The position numbers and the translations under genes were made by a program. The notes under the pieces are model-generated. The model was not told the origin of the DNA and did not search any database. It saw only the letters and a program-made list of their open reading frames with translations. DNA of 64,000 nt. Source: Halostella salina (GTDB lineage Archaea; Halobacteriota; Halobacteria; Halobacteriales; Natronoarchaeaceae). The stretch's first letter is position 1; every line of letters starts with the position of its first letter. Shown here in pieces: positions 42,594 to 52,080 of this stretch. The stretch spans positions 215,961 through 279,960 of the forward strand of contig NZ_RCIH01000006.1 of NCBI RefSeq assembly GCF_003675855.1, written 5' to 3'.

Positions 42594-44330
42594 CTACCGC
42601 TGCCGGTCGTCATCGTCACCGTCGGTTGACGCCGCGAGCGGGAACGTCAGTTCGACCCGGGTCCCGCCGAGTTCCGAGTCGGCGCTGATCCTGAACGTTC
42701 CGTCGGATTTCTGGATGATCAGCCGAACCATCCACAGCCCGACGCCCGATCCGTGTTGCAGAACCGACTCCTCGTTCTCCTCGAGGGTGGCTACCTCGTA
42801 CGGGTCGATCCCCGGTCCGTTGTCCGCGATCACGAGCGTTCCGGTCGTCTCCCCTCGGCGGGTCGTCAGCCGGACGTGCACGTCACGCTCGTCGCCGGAG
42901 TAGTGTCGGATGGCGTTCTCGATCAGTTCCGTTATGGCCTTCCCGACTACCGGCAGGGAGCTGACGGACACGTCGTCGAGATCCGTTTCCAGACGGGCCT
43001 CCGGATACGTTGTCCGGCAGTCTCGCACCCGGTCGGCTGTCACCGAACCCAGGTTCACGCGTCGGGCCGTCGTCTCGCCGTCTATCACTTTCCGGAGGCT
43101 GATGGCCTTCTCGGTGTGGGCGAGCAGCCTGTCGGTGGAACCGGAGATCCGGGTGGTCTGTGCCTCGAACGTGCCGTCTTCGTCCCGCTCCTCAATGAGT
43201 TCGGCCTGCCCCTGGAGGACGGTCAACTCGTTTCGGATGTTGTGCCGGAACACGCGACCGAAGACCTGTTTCAGGAGGTCCAGTTCGCGCTCGCGCTCCC
43301 GCAGTCTGGTTATCTCCCGGAGGACGATCAGCGACCCGGTCACCGTCGTCCCCTGCTGGATCGGACGGACGTGGAGCGAGAAGTGCCTGGTCCCGTCGTC
43401 CGTGTTCAGGGTGATCTCCTCGTTGCGCTCGACGCCCGGTTCGTACAGGGAGAGAACCGCCGGATAGTCCCGGCAGAACTCGGCAAAGTCCGTGCCGATG
43501 ACGGTGCCGTCGGCACCGAAGAGACGGCGTGCCGCCGGATTGCTGTCGACGACCGTCCCCTCGGTGTCGACCGAGACGACGGGGTCGGCCATCGTCTCGA
43601 CCGTCGTGCGACGGCTCACCGGAACCATGCCGAACAGCCGGTAGCGAAACACCGCCGCACCCCAAAATCCCGTGGCGACGATGAACGTAACAGGGGTCAG
43701 GTCGACGTACAGGGGAATGCTCTCGATCGTTCTGAAGAGGTGCGTCTGGAGCGCCCCCGGAAAGCCGACGGCCCAGCCGGCGAGCAACAACAGGAGCTGC
43801 CTGCGGTGGTCGCCGTGGGCCGAGCGCAGGTCGTACAGCAGGACGCCGACGGGCAGCATGACCAGCGTGATCGCGAACGCCATCTGGAGGAGATATCCGG
43901 GGCCGAGCACGATCCCGCTGATACCGACCGGGTTCGCGGGCGTCTCGGGCATGATGACGAGATGATGCAGCGGGTTCGTCGCGGTGAGCAGGACCGTGAA
44001 GACGGGAACGACGAGGAGGGCGACGACGTACCGCGGACGCAACTGGACCGTGTCGCGCTGGGTGTACTCCCAGACGAGCAGTGGCCAGCCGAAGATGACC
44101 AGCGACTGGAACGCAAAGCGGAGGGCGGTGTTGAGATACACCGGCAGTATCGGGGTCGGCCACGTTATCAGGGCGAGCATGACCGACCACCCGGCCTCGC
44201 CGACGAGACAGAGGAAGAAGCCGCGTGCGCCGGGTTGCTGTCGGTTGGTGAACGCGTACGCAGCGAAGCCGGCTATCGGGACGGCACAGATAACCATCAG
44301 GATAGCCATGGACTGCGCTGCGCTACTCAC
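42594..44330 (-). CDS. Membrane sensor histidine kinase (7TM, PAS)
   Basis: 578 residues from a GTG start. Seven hydrophobic segments fill the first 225 residues (the histidine kinase N-terminal 7TM domain). A PAS domain follows (ETMADPVVSVDTEGTVVDSN). The kinase core has H-box RVFRHNIRNELTVLQGQAEL, N-box ELIENAIRHYSGDE, G1 VIADNGPGID and G2 GSGVGLWMVRLI. No partner response regulator is adjacent. It probably phosphorylates a stand-alone regulator in answer to a membrane or redox signal. Confidence 0.9.
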   Translation of the reverse strand: MSSAAQSMAILMVICAVPIAGFAAYAFTNRQQPGARGFFLCLVGEAGWSVMLALITWPTPILPVYLNTALRFAFQSLVIFGWPLLVWEYTQRDTVQLRPRYVVALLVVPVFTVLLTATNPLHHLVIMPETPANPVGISGIVLGPGYLLQMAFAITLVMLPVGVLLYDLRSAHGDHRRQLLLLLAGWAVGFPGALQTHLFRTIESIPLYVDLTPVTFIVATGFWGAAVFRYRLFGMVPVSRRTTVETMADPVVSVDTEGTVVDSNPAARRLFGADGTVIGTDFAEFCRDYPAVLSLYEPGVERNEEITLNTDDGTRHFSLHVRPIQQGTTVTGSLIVLREITRLRERERELDLLKQVFGRVFRHNIRNELTVLQGQAELIEERDEDGTFEAQTTRISGSTDRLLAHTEKAISLRKVIDGETTARRVNLGSVTADRVRDCRTTYPEARLETDLDDVSVSSLPVVGKAITELIENAIRHYSGDERDVHVRLTTRRGETTGTLVIADNGPGIDPYEVATLEENEESVLQHGSGVGLWMVRLIIQKSDGTFRISADSELGGTRVELTFPLAASTDGDDDDRQR

Positions 44331-44777
44331 TCGTAATCACACCCCCGACAGGTAATTATATTTATGGGTTCCGGGGTTGTGGGCTGCGGACGCGTCCCGA
44401 CCGTCGCAGGCCGGGAACGAACCCGCGGACAACGGCGTATCGGCCCGCCGAACGCCGCCACTGTTTCAGAGCCTGAAACGCTGGACTCCGTTTGATATTC
44501 CCATGGCCTCGATCCACAGATGCCCGCCCGGATCGGAGGCGGGACCAAGTATCCGACACCGCCGCCCTGACATCCCACCAGCCGCCCCCTCTCCCCCTGC
44601 CGCATTTTTCGTCCCGCAGCTTCGGCCCGCCGCCCGGACGCCGCCGGGCGGAGTCCGGTCGGTACCGTCGGCTCCAGAGGCTCACACTGCTGAATGCCCC
44701 GCCCTTGCTACTGGAACGATTCACACGCTGAACGCAACGCGGTCGTGCGATCCGCAAGCAACGACGGTCAGTGTCTA
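44331..44777. other. Intergenic region, no supported gene
   Basis: 447 bp between two minus-strand genes. Near the left end TATATTTATGG may be the kinase promoter. GTTTCAG-AGC-CTGAAAC (44463-44479) is a perfect 7-bp hairpin. A minus-strand frame without a start reads SPAFQALKQWRRS here but cannot be assigned. Nothing else stands out. Confidence 0.4.
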
Positions 44778-45290
44778 CTATAGCTGCCGGGCGACGGCCC
44801 CGAACCCGGTCGCACCGATGATGAACGCGACGATGCCGCCGACGCCGGTGAGCAACAGCCCGCCGTTGATCGCCGCACCGACGAACAGCGGTTTCAGCCA
44901 GCCGTCCTCCCGGCCGACCAGCCGCTCGCCGATGGCCAGGTACGCGACGGCGGCCCCGACCGCCCACAACAGCCAGGCGACGATCAGGAGCGGTATCGCG
45001 ACGACGATACCGACGAGGGTGAGTACGAACAGGACCGCCAGAGCGGCGACGCCGACGAGACAGAGGAGCCCGTACACGGCCGAGTCGACCGGTTCGTCGA
45101 CCAGCGACGCCATCGTTCGCTCGGTGTACTCGGGAACGACCGCGATCATGATCGCTCCGATGGTGAGCGTCGTTACGAACCCGCCGACGGCACCGCCGCC
45201 GAGGGTGCCAATATCGATGTCGACGTGGAAACCGGGGTCGGGCTGGAGTTGCAGAGCGCGAAACAGGGCAAACTGGAGCGGAGCAGTCAC
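44778..45290 (-). CDS. Polytopic membrane protein
   Basis: 170 residues, GTG start, with four or five membrane helices (GAVGGFVTTLTIGAIMIAVV, VYGLLCLVGVAALAVLFVLT, LLIVAWLLWAVGAAVAYLAI, LFVGAAINGGLLLTGVGGIV). The basic/acidic loop PEYTERTMASLVDEPVDSAV and GERLVGREDGWLKPL recall DUF8173-like bactofilin-associated membrane domains. Function unknown. Confidence 0.72.
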   Translation of the reverse strand: MTAPLQFALFRALQLQPDPGFHVDIDIGTLGGGAVGGFVTTLTIGAIMIAVVPEYTERTMASLVDEPVDSAVYGLLCLVGVAALAVLFVLTLVGIVVAIPLLIVAWLLWAVGAAVAYLAIGERLVGREDGWLKPLFVGAAINGGLLLTGVGGIVAFIIGATGFGAVARQL

Positions 45291-45595
45291 AATTCGGAGT
45301 AGTCCGGACTCCGTAATAAACGCACCTGACAGATGGGTTATCGGGAGAGCGCCGACGAGCGAACGACGGCAACGGTCTGTTCGCCGGTGTCGCTGTCAGT
45401 ATTCGTTTCGGTCGACTCACCTCTCGGACGGTATCGGGAGCGAATCTCGGGTCGTGACCGCTCCTCCCCCCGGGAACGACGCCTACGCGGGACCCTACTC
45501 GCCGGATCCGAACCTCCTATAAATACGTTTCCCAGGATCCCCGCGCGAACGACACCTGCTCCGGTTTTAATGGGTGTCCGGTCGCAGGCTGTAGT
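45291..45595. other. Divergent promoter region
   Basis: 305 bp between divergent genes. CTATAAATAC near 45518 and GTTTTAATGGG near 45562-45572 are TATA-like; the second is about 29 nt before the ATG at 45596 and probably drives the DTGD-repeat lipoprotein as a leaderless mRNA. No gene found. Confidence 0.5.
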
Positions 45596-46483
45596 ATGAG
45601 CGACACGCTGACGAGACGGACCCTGCTCGGGACCGGTGTCACGGCCGTCCTCGGCGGGTTAGCGGGCTGTATCACCACCTCGAGGGAGGCCGAAGAGACC
45701 GTCACCGAGACAGTTGCGGTCGACGGCGTGAGTTCGCTGGTCGTCGACGGGGACGCTGGAGACGTGACGGTGACCGCCGAATCACGCGACGACGTCCGCG
45801 TCGAGGCGACGAAGCGGGCCGCCGGCGAGGAGGGACTGGACCGGGTCGACGTACAGGTCGGCCGGGAGGGCGATACGGTCTCGGTCACGACCGACCGGGA
45901 GGAGGAGGAGAACGGGCTGTTCCAGCTCTCGCCGTCGCCGCTGGCGAACGTCGCGGTCGCGGTGCCCGAGGGGTTCCGGGTCGCGGAGGTAATCGCCGAC
46001 ACCGGCGACGTGACCGTCGAGCGGGCGACCGGCCCGCTACGGGTGGAGACGGACACCGGCGACATCGAGGCCGTGTCGGTCGAGGGCGACCTCACGACCC
46101 TGAGCGACACGGGCGACCAGCGAATCGACGGCGTGGCCGGACGGTTGAGCGCGACTGCGGACACCGGCGACGTGACGGCGACGGGCGCGTCCCGACTCGG
46201 CGACGTCGAAACAGATACGGGAGATATCGAGGTGTCGGCGACGCGGGTCGGGGGCAACGCGTCGGTCTCGGCCGACACCGGCGACGTGTCGCTGTCGTTC
46301 GCCGAGCCGCTGGACGCCGGCGTGGTCGTCTCGACGGAGACGGGCGACATCGTCGTCGAGACGCTGGGCGACATCGGCCGGATCGAGACGGAGTCGACGT
46401 TCGAGGCGACGGTCGCCGAGGGGACGAACTCGCTGTCCGTGTCGACCGATACCGGCGACGTGGAGATCGCCGGCGGGTCGTAG
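45596..46483 (+). CDS. DUF4097-type beta-repeat Tat lipoprotein
   Basis: 295 residues. The N-terminus SDTLTRRTLLGTGVTAVLGG then LAGC is a Tat signal with lipobox, so the protein is anchored outside the cell. The rest is a DUF4097 right-handed beta fold built on a turn motif: DTGD occurs seven times, plus ETGD and DAGD, spaced about 20 residues apart (for example VETDTGDIEVSATR and VSADTGDVSLSF). Such proteins look like surface adhesins or scaffolds. A secreted enzyme role is unlikely, since no catalytic motif is visible. Confidence 0.85.
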   Translation: MSDTLTRRTLLGTGVTAVLGGLAGCITTSREAEETVTETVAVDGVSSLVVDGDAGDVTVTAESRDDVRVEATKRAAGEEGLDRVDVQVGREGDTVSVTTDREEEENGLFQLSPSPLANVAVAVPEGFRVAEVIADTGDVTVERATGPLRVETDTGDIEAVSVEGDLTTLSDTGDQRIDGVAGRLSATADTGDVTATGASRLGDVETDTGDIEVSATRVGGNASVSADTGDVSLSFAEPLDAGVVVSTETGDIVVETLGDIGRIETESTFEATVAEGTNSLSVSTDTGDVEIAGGS

Positions 46484-46488
46484 TCCCG

Positions 46489-46965
46489 TCAGCCCTGGAC
46501 CGTCCCGCAGTCGGTGCAGGTGAGTTCGAACGCCCCCTCGGCCATGTCGACGTCGTGTGTCCGTTCGCCCTCGCACTCGGGGCAGTAGGTTCTGGACTGC
46601 AGTTCGTCCCAGTCGTGGCTCGCGCCGGGCGCGCCGAGCGCCCAGCCGACGACGCGCTCGTCGCCGTCGTTGTACCCTTTCTGGAACTGCCCCGGCGGGA
46701 ACCGGACCAGTTCCCCGGCGTCGACCGCGACCGTCTCGCGGTCGAGACCGACCTCGAACGTGGCCGTCCCGGACTCGACGTAGAACACCTCCTCCTGGTC
46801 GCCGTGGGCGTGGAGGCCGCCGGAAAAGGACTCGCCCGGGGCGAGTTCGAAGTAGTTCATCGCGAAGTGCTCGGTGCCGAGTTCCTTCGACACCGGCTTG
46901 CGGACGCTGTGGACCTTCAGCGGGTTAACCCGGTTCTCGACCTCGTCGATCTCGACTTTCTCCAT
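46489..46965 (-). CDS. Cupin domain protein with C-terminal zinc ribbon
   Basis: 158 residues. The cupin core shows GESFSGGLHAHGDQEEVFYV and the second motif RFPPGQFQKGYNDGD. A CPECEGERTHD...LTCTDCGTVQG zinc knuckle pair forms the C-terminal 35 residues. Haloarchaeal cupins of this fused type are uncharacterised; the cupin metal could act in dioxygenase or isomerase chemistry. It lies convergent to the DTGD-repeat gene with 5 bp between the stops. Confidence 0.8.
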   Translation of the reverse strand: MEKVEIDEVENRVNPLKVHSVRKPVSKELGTEHFAMNYFELAPGESFSGGLHAHGDQEEVFYVESGTATFEVGLDRETVAVDAGELVRFPPGQFQKGYNDGDERVVGWALGAPGASHDWDELQSRTYCPECEGERTHDVDMAEGAFELTCTDCGTVQG

Positions 46966-47042
46966 GCGGGGGCACACGGCCGAGACCGGCAAAACCGTTC
47001 GTGAACCGCGAGTCCGTGGCGCACCGTTGCTGCCGACGGTCG

Positions 47043-48494
47043 TCAGGCGTCGCCGACTCCGGTGAACTCGATTCGCGTCCCGTCGTCGTCGCCCGCGACC
47101 GCGACCGTCCAGCCGTGTGCTTCCGCGATCCGTTCGACGATTGCAAGCCCGTAGCCGGTCCCCGTCTCCGCGGTCGTGTACCCGCGGTCGAACACCGCGT
47201 CCCGGCGCTCGTCGGGGATCCCCGGCCCGTCGTCGGCGACGTAGAAGCCCTCCGGATCGGAATCGTCGAGCGTCCCCACGGTGACGGTGACGCCGTCGGA
47301 GGCGGCGTGTTCGACGGAGTTGCGGAACAGGTTCTCGAGGAGCCTGCCGAGTCGCCCCTCGTCGGCGACGACGCGGCGGTCGTCGGCCACCACCAGGTCG
47401 GCGTCGTCGGTCGGAACGGTCCGCCAGGCCCTGTGGGCGACCTCGTGCAGCGAGACGGGCGTCGGGTCGGTGACGCCGCGGCCCTCGCGGGCGAGCGTGA
47501 GCAGGTCCTCGATGATCGACTCCATGCGCGCCAGCGACCGCTCTATCGCATCGAGCCGGTCCGGTTCGTCCACCTCCTCGCGGAGCATCGACACGTGGCT
47601 GACGGCGACGTTCAGCGGGTTCCGGAGGTCGTGGGAGACGAGCGACGCGAACTCGTCCAGCCGCTCGTTCTGTTCGCGGAGGCGCTGTTCCCGCTCCCGA
47701 AGCGGCGTGATGTCCATGATGTACCCTTCGAGCGCGACGGCCTCGCCGCCGTCGTACACCGGTTCGCCGCGCTCCCAGACGTGGCGGAGGTCACCGTCGG
47801 CGGTCCGGATCCGGTAGGTCACCTCGAACGCCGTCCCCGACGATACGCTCTCGCTGATGGTGTCGTTGACCTCGTCGTTGTCCTCCGGCAGGATGAGGTC
47901 GTCGCCGAACGACACTTCGCGGCGCTCGAACGCCTCGGCGGGGTAGCCGGTCACCGCCTCGGCCTGTCCGCCGACGAACTCCATCTCCCACGGGTCCTCG
48001 ATGGCCGCGCGGTAGACAACCCCGGGGAGGTTGCGGACGAACGTCTCACGCTGTCGGCGCTTCTCCGCGAGGGCGTCGGCCGTCCGCGCACTCTCGACGG
48101 CGCGCTCGATCCGCGCGGCGAGGGTCTCGAACCGCTCGCCGGTCCCCTTCGCGACGCAGTCGTCCGCGCCCGCCTCGAACGCCGTCGTCGTCAGTTCGTC
48201 GTCGACCTCCCCGGAGAACAGAATAAAGGGGAGGTTGGGATACCGTTCACGAAGCGACCGCAGGAACGCCAGCCCGTCGTCGCCGTCCAGCCGGTAGTCG
48301 CTCACCACGCAGTCGATGCCCCCCTCGCCCGTCCCGACGGCCTCGACCCGGGCGAGTCCGTCGTCGACCGTCGCCTCCTGGAGGATGGACCCGACGGCGT
48401 CGGTGCGTTCGAGCCGTGTGGCCGTCAAGGTACTAAAGGCCGGGTCGTCCTCGACGTGGAGGACTGTCAGCGATGTCGGACCTGACGGCTCCAT
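47043..48494 (-). CDS. Hybrid response-regulator/PAS/histidine kinase
   Basis: 483 residues. Receiver domain VLHVEDDPAFSTLTATRLER, phospho-acceptor in CVVSDYRLDGDDGL, Lys in CVAKGTGERF. A PAS/PAC pair follows (VRNLPGVVYRAAIEDPWEME, EVTYRIRTADGDLRHVWERG). Kinase: H-box ASLVSHDLRNPLNVAVSHVS, N-box NLFRNSVEHAASDG, G1 VADDGPGIPD, G2 GTGYGLAIVERI. No membrane segments: a soluble receiver-first haloarchaeal kinase, probably in a phosphorelay. No cognate gene is adjacent. Confidence 0.93.
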   Translation of the reverse strand: MEPSGPTSLTVLHVEDDPAFSTLTATRLERTDAVGSILQEATVDDGLARVEAVGTGEGGIDCVVSDYRLDGDDGLAFLRSLRERYPNLPFILFSGEVDDELTTTAFEAGADDCVAKGTGERFETLAARIERAVESARTADALAEKRRQRETFVRNLPGVVYRAAIEDPWEMEFVGGQAEAVTGYPAEAFERREVSFGDDLILPEDNDEVNDTISESVSSGTAFEVTYRIRTADGDLRHVWERGEPVYDGGEAVALEGYIMDITPLREREQRLREQNERLDEFASLVSHDLRNPLNVAVSHVSMLREEVDEPDRLDAIERSLARMESIIEDLLTLAREGRGVTDPTPVSLHEVAHRAWRTVPTDDADLVVADDRRVVADEGRLGRLLENLFRNSVEHAASDGVTVTVGTLDDSDPEGFYVADDGPGIPDERRDAVFDRGYTTAETGTGYGLAIVERIAEAHGWTVAVAGDDDGTRIEFTGVGDA

Positions 48495-48601
48495 GGTCGT
48501 TCATGCCAAAGAGGAGGTAAATACTCGGTGGTTGCGGGCAGCTTTGACGGGCAACGGTCGAGTCGCGCGCGGACCGGTGAGCGCGGATCGGTCAGCCGGC
48601 G

Positions 48602-49264
48602 CTACAGTTCGGTGCCACAGGACCCACAGAACGCCGCGTCGTGGCTGATCTCCGACCCGCAACTCGGGCAGTAGTTCACTTCGACCCCCTGCCCGCGTGC
48701 GTCGCCTCCCGGTTCGGCGGCGTCGCCGGCCGGGGACGGCTCGACCGGCTCGCCGGCCGGCCCGATCCGCCGGTCGGCGAACCGCTGGAAGCTCCCGTAG
48801 TGGAGCCACCCCATGATGGACCGCTTGTCGTTGTAGAACGTCCGCCGGTGGGTCGGGTCGACGAGGACCGGGAACTCGTACGACGACAGGTGGTTGTTCC
48901 GGTAGGAGTTGATCCAGTCCAGTACCGAGCGGTCGAACTCCTCGCCGACGATGACCGGATAGACGACCAGCGCGGTGCCGAGAATCCGCGGGAACCACGA
49001 CTTGTTGGCCAGTCCGTATTTGAAAGCGGCCTTGCTGAACTCCTCGGCCCGCTCGGGCGTGAGCGAATCGAACTCCGCGACGACGACGAACGTGTCCACG
49101 TAGCCGAGCTTCTTCAGCGAGACGCCACGACGGTGGAACACCCTCGTCCGGTACCCCTCCGGGCCGTCGTCGCGCTCGGACAGTCCGGCCCCCTCGAGTC
49201 GCCCCGCGAGCGACCGGAGATACTCCGCCTCGGCCGCCTCCTGTGCCGCCTCCGGTTCCTGCAT
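48602..49264 (-). CDS. Protein with C-terminal zinc ribbon, unknown
   Basis: 220 residues. The N-terminal 170 residues (GYVDTFVVVAEFDSLTPERA, then AFKYGLANKSWFPRILGTAL, then NNHLSSYEFPVLVDPTHRRT) have no family I know. The end is a zinc ribbon, CPSCGSEISHDAAFCGSCG. It is followed upstream by another zinc-ribbon membrane protein (49315-50052), 50 bp away in the same orientation, suggesting joint function. Confidence 0.65.
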   Translation of the reverse strand: MQEPEAAQEAAEAEYLRSLAGRLEGAGLSERDDGPEGYRTRVFHRRGVSLKKLGYVDTFVVVAEFDSLTPERAEEFSKAAFKYGLANKSWFPRILGTALVVYPVIVGEEFDRSVLDWINSYRNNHLSSYEFPVLVDPTHRRTFYNDKRSIMGWLHYGSFQRFADRRIGPAGEPVEPSPAGDAAEPGGDARGQGVEVNYCPSCGSEISHDAAFCGSCGTEL

Positions 49265-49314
49265 ATCCGACTCACCCCGGCGAAACTGTAAGTTTGTTGT
49301 GGTACCGGGGCGGC

Positions 49315-50052
49315 TCACCGGCTCCCGATGCGCTTGTCGAACAGCCACTGCCAGACTATCGCAGGGACCGCGTACAGCAACATCAGCGACCCGGCGGCCA
49401 GGATGACGACGGCGCCGAGCTGGAGTTCCCCGTTGACCGGTTCGAGCGCGCTGGTGGGTGCCATCCCGAATATCCCGGCGATGAGCAGGACCTTCGACTT
49501 CTTGATCCGCCAGGAACCGAACACGCCGAGGTTCGCGTACTCGTCGGCCAGGGAGAGCAACACGAACCCGCCCCAGAACGCGACCCAGGCCCGCCACTCT
49601 GCCGGGACATCGGCGGGTGCGTGACTCGCACAGCCGTACCCGAACTGCTCCATCTCGACGCATTTCATGTACCAGGTCGGGATGAACGCTGCAAGCACGA
49701 ACAGCCCGCCGGCGACCCCCATGAACAGGAGCGCCACCGTGCTGATCTGTTCGCCCTCTTCGACGAGCGACTCGCCGGCGTCGTCGTACGCCGCCTCCGA
49801 GCGCGCTGTCCCGCCGCCGGCCGGCGCTCGGCCGGCGTTCGGCTCCTTCGTCCGGTCCGCCGTCCCACCGGCGGTCGCTCCCGTCGCTGCGTCGGCAGTC
49901 CCGCCACGCGCCGGTTCGGCCGCCCGGGCCGACCCACCGCCGGCGTTCGACTCCCTCGCACGGTCGATGTTCAGACCGCAACTCGGGCAGAACGCAGCCG
50001 TGTCTGGGAGGCTCTCGCCGCACTCGATGCAGAACTCCATTTCCTCCGGCAT
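49315..50052 (-). CDS. Zinc-ribbon membrane protein
   Basis: 245 residues. The N-terminal zinc ribbon FCIECGESLPDTAAFCPSCG is followed by a Gly/Ala/Glu-rich linker of about 80 residues and four membrane helices (VALLFMGVAGGLFVLAAFIP and others to WQWLFDKRIGSR). Zinc-ribbon plus membrane layout is common in haloarchaea; roles are unknown. It probably forms a transcription unit with the next gene on the minus strand. Confidence 0.75.
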   Translation of the reverse strand: MPEEMEFCIECGESLPDTAAFCPSCGLNIDRARESNAGGGSARAAEPARGGTADAATGATAGGTADRTKEPNAGRAPAGGGTARSEAAYDDAGESLVEEGEQISTVALLFMGVAGGLFVLAAFIPTWYMKCVEMEQFGYGCASHAPADVPAEWRAWVAFWGGFVLLSLADEYANLGVFGSWRIKKSKVLLIAGIFGMAPTSALEPVNGELQLGAVVILAAGSLMLLYAVPAIVWQWLFDKRIGSR

Positions 50053-50147
50053 TCGTCTTCGTGTCAGAAGGAGGGGAGAAAAACGTTGCCCTCTCGCCGT
50101 TTTCGTCCGGATCCTGCCCGTTGGTCGTCCCGGCACGACGGGCCGCC

Positions 50148-51992
50148 TCAGTCCAGCACGACCAGCACGTCGCCCATGTCGACGCTGTCGCCCTCGTCGA
50201 TGGCGACCCCCGTAACGGTGCCGCCGCGCTCGGCGACCACGTCGTTCTCCATCTTCATCGCCTCCAGCACGCAGATCACGTCACCGGACGCGACCTCGTC
50301 GCCCTCGGCGACGTTCACGTCGAGGATGGTGCCCTGCATCTCCGCGGTCACCTGCTCGCCCTCGCCGGTGATCTCGGTGCCGCCGTCGCCACCGTCGCCG
50401 CCGGATCCGGCCGAGTCGGGCCGTTCGGCCGTCGCGGAGCCGGTGCCGGCGGACTCGACGGCGACCGGTGCCGCGCCGCGCTCCTCCAGGTTCACCTCGA
50501 AGCGCTTGCCGTTGACCTCGACGGTGAACTCGCGCTCGACCACATCCTCGTCGTCATCGTCCGCGCTTCCAGTCCCCTCGGTACCCCACTGCTCCTGTGC
50601 TTCCGTGAGGCGGTCGCGGTCGAGTTCCTCGTCGAGATACTTCGTCGTGTGCGTGCCGTTCGTGAACCGCTCGTCGGTGAGCATCAGGCGGTGGAACGGG
50701 ACGATGGTGACGATCCCCTCGATGTCGTACTCGCGGAGCGCCCGGAGGCTCCGGGAGATGCACTCCTCGCGGTCGGAGCCGTGGACGATCAGCTTCGCGA
50801 CCATCGAGTCGTAGTCCGTGACGAGTTCGTCGCCCTGCCGGAGCGAGTCGTCCAGCCGGACGCCGATGCCGCCCGGTGGGTCGTACGTCGTCAGTTCGCC
50901 GCCCTGTGCGGGCGCGAAGTCGTTGGCGGCGTTCTCGGCGTTGATCCGGAACTCGATTGCGTGGCCGTCGAAGGTAACGTCGTCCTGCGCGAACTCGAGT
51001 TCCTGCCCGGCCGCGACCCGGAGCTGTTCTTTCACGATGTCGATCCCCGTGATCTCCTCGGTGACGGTGTGCTCGACCTGAATCCGGGTGTTCACCTCGA
51101 GGAAGTAGAAGTTCGCGTCGGGCCCGAGCGGGTCGTCGGGGTCGCGGTCCTCCTCCTCGACGAGGAACTCGACGGTGCCGGCGTTCGTGTAGCCGGCCTC
51201 GCTGACGCCGCGGCGGGCGGCCTCGCCGATCTTCTCGCGGAGTTCGTCCGAGAGCGCGGGGCTCGGTCCCTCCTCGATCACCTTCTGGTGGCGGCGCTGG
51301 AGCGAGCAGTCCCGCTCGCCGAGATGGCGGACGTTGCCGTGCTCGTCGGCGAGGATCTGTACCTCGATGTGTCGCGGGTTTTCGAGGTAGCGCTCCAGGT
51401 AGACGGAATCGTTGTCGAAGTACGCCTCGCCCTCGCGCTTGGCGCTCTCCAGCTGGTCGGCGGCCTCGTCGGCGCTCTCGACGACCTTCATCCCGCGGCC
51501 GCCGCCGCCGCCCTCGGCCTTGATGGCGACGGGGTAGCCGTGCTCCTCGCCGAAGTGCTCGACCTCGGCGGGGTCCTCGACGGGGTCGGTCGTCCCGGGG
51601 ACGATGGGCACGTCGGCCGATGCCATCGCCGTCCGGGCCTTCGTCTTCTCGCCCATCTGCTCCATCGCGTCGCTTTCCGGGCCGACCCAGGTGATCTCGC
51701 TCTCCTCGACGCGGGCCGCGAACTCGGCGTTCTCCGCGAGGAAGCCGTAGCCCGGGTGGATGGCGTCGGCGTCGGCCTTCCGGGCGGCCTCCATGATCGC
51801 CGCCTGGTCCAGATACGACTCGCTCGCCTTCGCCGGGCCGACGTTGTACGCCTCGTCGGCGTAGCGGACGTGTCCGCCGTTCTTGTCGGCCTCGCTGTAG
51901 ACGGCGACGGTGCCGATGTTCAGTTCCTCACAGGCTCGCATCACGCGGACTGCGATCTCCCCGCGGTTGGCCACCAGAACCTTCCTGAACAT
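50148..51992 (-). CDS. pccA: Acetyl-/propionyl-CoA carboxylase, biotin carboxylase plus BCCP subunit
   Basis: 614 residues. Biotin carboxylase domain from [19 protein letters not shown]-grasp loop [14 protein letters not shown], catalytic [20 protein letters not shown]. After an acidic linker the BCCP domain holds the biotin lysine in EAMKMEND at about residue 580. It carboxylates acetyl-/propionyl-CoA together with a carboxyltransferase subunit that is not in this window; in haloarchaea the enzyme serves the propionate/methylmalonyl-CoA pathway and lipid or PHA synthesis. The start at 51992 gives the typical opening; an in-frame ATG six codons upstream is less likely. Confidence 0.93.
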   Translation of the reverse strand: MFRKVLVANRGEIAVRVMRACEELNIGTVAVYSEADKNGGHVRYADEAYNVGPAKASESYLDQAAIMEAARKADADAIHPGYGFLAENAEFAARVEESEITWVGPESDAMEQMGEKTKARTAMASADVPIVPGTTDPVEDPAEVEHFGEEHGYPVAIKAEGGGGGRGMKVVESADEAADQLESAKREGEAYFDNDSVYLERYLENPRHIEVQILADEHGNVRHLGERDCSLQRRHQKVIEEGPSPALSDELREKIGEAARRGVSEAGYTNAGTVEFLVEEEDRDPDDPLGPDANFYFLEVNTRIQVEHTVTEEITGIDIVKEQLRVAAGQELEFAQDDVTFDGHAIEFRINAENAANDFAPAQGGELTTYDPPGGIGVRLDDSLRQGDELVTDYDSMVAKLIVHGSDREECISRSLRALREYDIEGIVTIVPFHRLMLTDERFTNGTHTTKYLDEELDRDRLTEAQEQWGTEGTGSADDDDEDVVEREFTVEVNGKRFEVNLEERGAAPVAVESAGTGSATAERPDSAGSGGDGGDGGTEITGEGEQVTAEMQGTILDVNVAEGDEVASGDVICVLEAMKMENDVVAERGGTVTGVAIDEGDSVDMGDVLVVLD

Positions 51993-52080
51993 TCTTGAGA
52001 GTAGTGACACGGAGCGGGCACCTTATTGTTTCGCTACCGTATCGTGAACCCAGATAGACAGGAGGTTGACGAGCGTGGCG

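Noticed and set aside
50061..51998. 645-codon plus-strand frame opposite the biotin carboxylase gene
   Set aside because: Antisense shadow; composition is not acidic and the opposite strand encodes an intact carboxylase.
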